Below the pieces are notes generated by a model that was given only the letters and a program-made list of their open reading frames with translations, was not told where the DNA came from and ran no database searches. From Ricinus communis (taxonomy: Eukaryota; Streptophyta; Magnoliopsida; Malpighiales; Euphorbiaceae), in assembly GCF_019578655.1 (NCBI RefSeq), contig NC_063259.1, forward strand, positions 22,059,277 through 22,123,276: 64,000 bases of DNA. The letters run 5' to 3'. How positions within the stretch are numbered: position 1 is the stretch's first letter; every line of letters starts with the position of its first letter. Positions 59,896-64,000 of this stretch are shown here, piece after piece. The position numbers and the translations under genes are program-made.

Positions 59896-62800
59896 AACGA
59901 ATTTCACGATGCTCAAATATAAATATTCATTTGTGAAACACGTACAATTGATCCCGTCTATGTTATGCAGAAAAATAATTCTCATATATTTGTCTTAATT
60001 CTGCTATCTTTTCAAATATATATTATTATAGATATTGCAGGGAGGGATAACAGAGCAACACGAATTTCTTGAAGTACCACCACCACCACCACCTTCTCCG
60101 GTTGTCGGATATGCTTCTGTTGTGACACCTCTTGCTACACGTACAAAGTATTTTTCCACTGGTCACTCTGCATGCCTGCCGTTTCTTTTCTAACAGACAA
60201 ACATAAAAAGCTGAAGGAGTTAGCAGGATTTTTACGTATGAATTGATGGTTATAATGGGAAGAATCATATTCCCATCGTGCCCGCCTCTTGCTTTCTAGA
60301 GGTACTTTTATTTTATTTTGTTTCTTGCTTGTTTGATTAGCAGTGCAAATTTTGGATTGACGAATACGATTAATTCTTTATAAGTAGTGAATTCATTTGT
60401 GAGCTTTAATTTGGGAAAGTGATTTTGTCAAGCAGGCTCAGTTTTAATCTTTACCCAAATTCTTTTTTATAATAAGGAGAGAGCTAAAGTCTTTCTGTTT
60501 ATACAAAGTAAATAACTGTTGTTCTTCTATTTTTTTTTTTTTTTTTAATGTTCTGGTTCAATCAGAGTCTGTACTTTGGCCTTAGAATTAATTGAAGGAG
60601 CATACTGCACACACAGTTATGGGATTGTGTTAATTCATCACCTAAGTCCTTCTAGTTGCATTGTTGAATCCACAAATGTGTATTTTTTGTGTTTCTATTT
60701 CTTGGATGATGGGTTGGTTCTTTTCTAGAATTAATTAATATGGTTGCTAAATTTGTGATTTCCTCTGTTAAATCTGCTTAATAACTGAGATCTTGTTTGC
60801 TCATGAAGAGATCAGTTTGGCAATTGGGGTCAAGTAAAAATGGAAGTACATAACAATAGCAGGATGAACAAACTGTTTGGACATTTGGCAAGTTTTATGA
60901 GACGATCCATATTTCGTGTTCTATGCAACGGTCCCATTCCCAGTCATCTTTCCGTCATAATGGATGGAAATCGGAGGTTTACTAAGAAGGAGAACCTGAA
61001 GCCAGGGGCTGGTTATAGGGCTGGGTTTTCAGCTCTTATGTCCATGCTTAAGTACTGCTATGAGTTGGGGGTGAAGTATGTAACCATTTTTGCCTTTGGC
61101 ATTGATAATTTTAAAAGGCGATCTGATGAGGTTCAGGTTATAATGGATCTAATGCTGGAGAAGACTTTGGGGATGCTCAAGGAAGAAAGCATAGTCCATC
61201 AGTATGGTGTTAGAGTATATTTTATTGGTAATTTGAAGCTTCTAGATGAGCCACTCAGGGTTGCAGCAGAAAAGGTTATGAGGACTACCTCCAACAATAC
61301 GAAGTTTGTGCTTTTGATTTGCGTAGCCTATTCATCAACTGATGAGATAGCCCATGCTGTCCAAGAATCTTGTCAAGAAAAATGGAAAGAAATTGAGCAT
61401 TCCAACTCTGATAAAGTTTCCAATGATTTAGTTAAAGTAGAAGCTGGTAAGAACATAAATAATGCTCGAGAATTCTGCAAAGAGGAAGCAGATGAACTCC
61501 AAGCAGGGAAAGCAAGTTCAGAAAGTGATGGTGTGAATAAAGGAACGGAAGAGATTTGCAATGAACATAGTGTCACTGCGAATGCTATCCAAAGATCAGG
61601 TTTTGGAGACAAATGGGATGATGAAGGTCAACCGTTGTGGGAAACTAGAAGTGGCAACAGTGTCAGTGGCAATCTAGATGAAGAAAGGGAGAAGATGCAA
61701 TCTAATTCTATCATAAAGCAGGTAGATCTCCAGAAGCACATGTACATGGCAGTAGCTCCTGACCCTGATATACTGATCCGAACTGCGGGGGAGACCCGTC
61801 TGAGCAACTTCCTACTTTGGCAGGCTGGTGACTGCCCACTGTATTCTCCGGATGTACTGTGGCCAGAGTTTGGTCTACGACACTTGGTTTGGGCGGTCCT
61901 AAACTTCCAGCGGAGTTGTGCTTATTCGGAGAAGAAAAAGAAGCAGCTGTAGCCTTTTCTTTCCTCAGGGTGTTTATAAGAATTATGCAGCTTTACTCAT
62001 ATTCATAATGTGCCCTCGCATCACATGTGAGGGACAGTTGAGCATATACTTCTGAAAGCTTGGAACCACCAGCTTTGATTTTCCTGCTAATGTTCTGCAG
62101 CAGTCAACTTTAGAAAAATAACGATTTGTCAGTTCCCTTAAAAATTGATGATTTGGCATGGGAGTCCCCCCTTAAGAGTAGTTAAGCAGTGGAACCTCAT
62201 TAAAAGTACTTCAAATGAAATTCATAGTAGTTTCCAATCTTTTGGTGAAAAAACTTGACAAGGGCACAAACTGTTAAAAAGACAAATATACAGGAGATGA
62301 AGTATTAATTTTAAATGAAATAAACTTTTTAATAGATTTCAATCAAACATAACATTAGTAATAATAATTAAGTTCACTCTTACTTCTTAATCTAATGAAA
62401 TGAAGTTCCAAGAATTAAGCAGATCATATTATATATATTGCATGTTTTCCACTTAATAAATATCATCAGCTGCCCAATTACAGAAAAAGGATGCTAAAGT
62501 GAGTTACATTTTCCATAATAGCATAAAGCTGTTGAGTGCAATGCTCTTTATATTATCTGCATTGATCATCATTTTTTATCGTCTCCCTTAAAGATGGCTC
62601 TGGAGATCCCTTTGTTAATAGCTTGCCTAATTTATATAGAATGCCATTGCATTATTTAATTTGAAATTTTACATAATCATACATTTTCATTAATATAATG
62701 TCAAGTTTTCGCAAGAAAAAAAAAAAGTAAAAACTATAATATGTTTTTTACTAAAAAATATTAAATTAAATTCTATATTTTATTTTATTTTCAGGTTTAA

Positions 62801-63750
62801 TTGCTAAAAAAGATTCTCTATTTCACACTTGTTATCAAATAGAATATGGATTTTAAATTTTTAATTTTAGCATTATACTTGATTGATTTCGATTTTAACA
62901 TTTATTTTAAATTATCAATCAAATTTGCCGATGTGATATGTACTCTAATGACAATAAAAAAAGATTGAATCAATGTTAAAATTATTGACTCATTCCATTA
63001 CTAAAATATTATCATTTAAGTATATAAATAATTTTATATACTTAAAATGACAACATTTTAGTAATTGAATTATTGACTCAATTCTTTTTTTTTCTTATTA
63101 TTATTGCTAAAGTTCACGTCAGCAAATTTGGCTGATAATTTCACTAAAGACTAAATTGAAATCAATATTAAAATATAACATTGAAATTGAAAAATTACAT
63201 TCTAGATATGATAATAAAAATAAAGTACAAAATTTTTTTAGATTAAATTTTATTCTAATAACTTTTATAATTATTATTTAACAAACAAGTGTAAGAATCT
63301 ATTTCAAATAAATTTTTTGTATAATTTATTTGTGAATAAATAAATTTTTTAATAAATTTAAATAAAATTGGCCATTAATGTGCATTCTAACATTCAATAA
63401 GTTCAAAAAATTTAAAAGCATCATCACTGCATTATTAATATATATGTCAAATCTCATAAAATAAATACTTGATTTGACTTTCTGTATTTAGAGATTTATG
63501 TTTAATTTTTTATTTTAAAATTTAATATAAAATATAATATATTTAATTAATTAATATCTATAATATTTTTTTATATTGATAAAAGTTAAAAAAAATGAAA
63601 AAAAGAAGTTAAAGGTATTCGCACTTATGGAAATAAAGAGTATATTGAAATTAAATAAGATTTTCTAACCTGTATATTTAATAATATTTTTGAAATATAT
63701 TTTTCATTATAGAATAATACTCTTTAAACTAAAAATCACAGCTGAGAATG
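59896..63750 (+). repeat. cPT segmental duplication, unit B
   Basis: It contains cPT copy B and flanks shared with unit A (3' flank) and with the next unit (5' flank: CTCAAATATAAATATTCATT and CAATTGATCCCGTCT at 59910-59960 recur at about 63845-63895). The period from unit B to the next unit is ~3.93 kb. The 5' end of B is cut by the viral insert. Confidence 0.8.
60840..61952 (+). CDS. cis-prenyltransferase (dehydrodolichyl diphosphate synthase-like), copy B, 370 aa
   Basis: Intronless cis-prenyltransferase, making Z-polyprenyl diphosphates for dolichol or, in some plants, rubber-type products. Motifs: HLSVIMDGNRRFTKKENL (region I, catalytic Asp), YELGVKYVTIFAFGIDNFKR, GVRVYFIGNLKLL, VLLICVAYSSTDEI, and near the C-terminus [20 protein letters not shown] and [20 protein letters not shown] ~110-residue charged, low-complexity insert (about 185-295) separates the last two blocks. 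It is shared with copy A and resembles the variable region of rubber-type cPTs but is longer. RTAGE replaces the more usual RTSGE. Two ATGs are possible: 60840 and 60864; the second matches copy A's start. Many plant cPTs need a CPTL/NgBR partner; none is seen here. Confidence 0.92.
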   Translation: MEVHNNSRMNKLFGHLASFMRRSIFRVLCNGPIPSHLSVIMDGNRRFTKKENLKPGAGYRAGFSALMSMLKYCYELGVKYVTIFAFGIDNFKRRSDEVQVIMDLMLEKTLGMLKEESIVHQYGVRVYFIGNLKLLDEPLRVAAEKVMRTTSNNTKFVLLICVAYSSTDEIAHAVQESCQEKWKEIEHSNSDKVSNDLVKVEAGKNINNAREFCKEEADELQAGKASSESDGVNKGTEEICNEHSVTANAIQRSGFGDKWDDEGQPLWETRSGNSVSGNLDEEREKMQSNSIIKQVDLQKHMYMAVAPDPDILIRTAGETRLSNFLLWQAGDCPLYSPDVLWPEFGLRHLVWAVLNFQRSCAYSEKKKKQL

Positions 63751-63754
63751 CTCT
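61953..63754. other. 3' flank of cPT copy B and AT-rich intergenic DNA
   Basis: The first ~220 bp are highly similar to the copy A 3' flank. A more diverged AT-rich part matches the copy A flank again around 63190-63430. No other gene is supported. Confidence 0.6.
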
Positions 63755-64000
63755 AAGGCTGCCTACTTTGTTTAAGAAGGAATAAACAACAACGCTTTGG
63801 CATTCATGCAAGACGGATTTTGTTTTAAAGCGAATTTTATGATATTCAAATATAAATATTCATTGTAAAACCATCATCACAATTGATCCCGTCTTTGTTA
63901 TGCAGATTGCTATTATGCAGAAAATAATTCACATCAATAATAATTACGTGAATGTCTTAATCCTGCTTTCGTTCCCCTCTCAAGATTCAAATATAGATAT
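63755..64000 (+). repeat. Start of a third cPT duplication unit at the window edge
   Basis: The sequence AACAACGCTTTGGCATTCATG matches the unit A start (AGCAACGTCTTGGCATTCATG). The following ~150 bp match the unit B 5' flank at 59896-60000. A third cPT copy is therefore expected about 0.9 kb beyond the right edge. Confidence 0.72.

Noticed and set aside
60055..60268. 80-codon minus-strand frame upstream of cPT copy B
   Set aside because: A low-complexity Trp run arises from a (CCA)n repeat; it has no domain and lies in the cPT 5' flank.

Overview
The window is nuclear DNA of a dicot plant. The evidence is plant-type genes with short exons and AT-rich introns, very AT-rich intergenic DNA, a plastid-derived tRNA-Ile(CAU) fragment, and an endogenous plant pararetrovirus (family Caulimoviridae). 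The two cis-prenyltransferase genes would suit a rubber/dolichol-making lineage such as the Euphorbiaceae, but the species cannot be fixed from the sequence.

Layout. 1-1.0 kb: last exons of a MAF1 homolog (RNA polymerase III repressor), + strand. 1-8.7 kb: AT-rich intergenic DNA with SINE-like debris and one small membrane-anchored ORF. 8.7-12.5 kb: a tandem array of ~693-bp AT-rich units, a 52-bp (AT)n tract and a second ~350-bp direct duplication. 13.4 kb: a complete SINE with a 17-bp target-site duplication. 14.1-14.5 kb: a foldback element. 14.7-15.2 kb: a PADRE/DUF4228 gene (-). 16.9 kb: plastid insert. 19.8-21.5 kb: GDSL esterase/lipase of the GLIP6 type (-, 4 exons). 24.0-31.1 kb: TTC5-like TPR/OB protein (+, 13 exons, one GC-AG intron). 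32.0-38.1 kb: ALIX/BRO1-domain protein (-, 8 exons), convergent with TTC5.

40-64 kb is a tandem cis-prenyltransferase (cPT) cluster. Copy A carries one in-frame nonsense codon, copy B is open (370 aa), and the start of a third repeat unit is visible at the right edge. Between A and B lie an F-box/DUF295 gene (-) and ~15.3 kb of pararetrovirus sequence. That block is a rearranged concatemer, mostly in viral sense on the minus strand. It contains more than one genome length (repeat distance ~7.9 kb), a second deleted partial copy, and a near-perfect inverted repeat of the viral leader. All viral genes except one protease-RT-RNase H frame carry stops, frameshifts or deletions, and that frame has lost its protease DTG motif and a ~120-bp piece, so the block looks like a dead viral fossil.

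The host genes are housekeeping or stress-related and are not a functional operon-like set. The main points of interest are the cPT duplication with pseudogenisation, the structure of the viral insert (including a potential hairpin RNA and a viral promoter facing the F-box gene), and several clean repeat insertions. Exon boundaries were read by eye from GT/GC-AG sites, reading phase and family knowledge.
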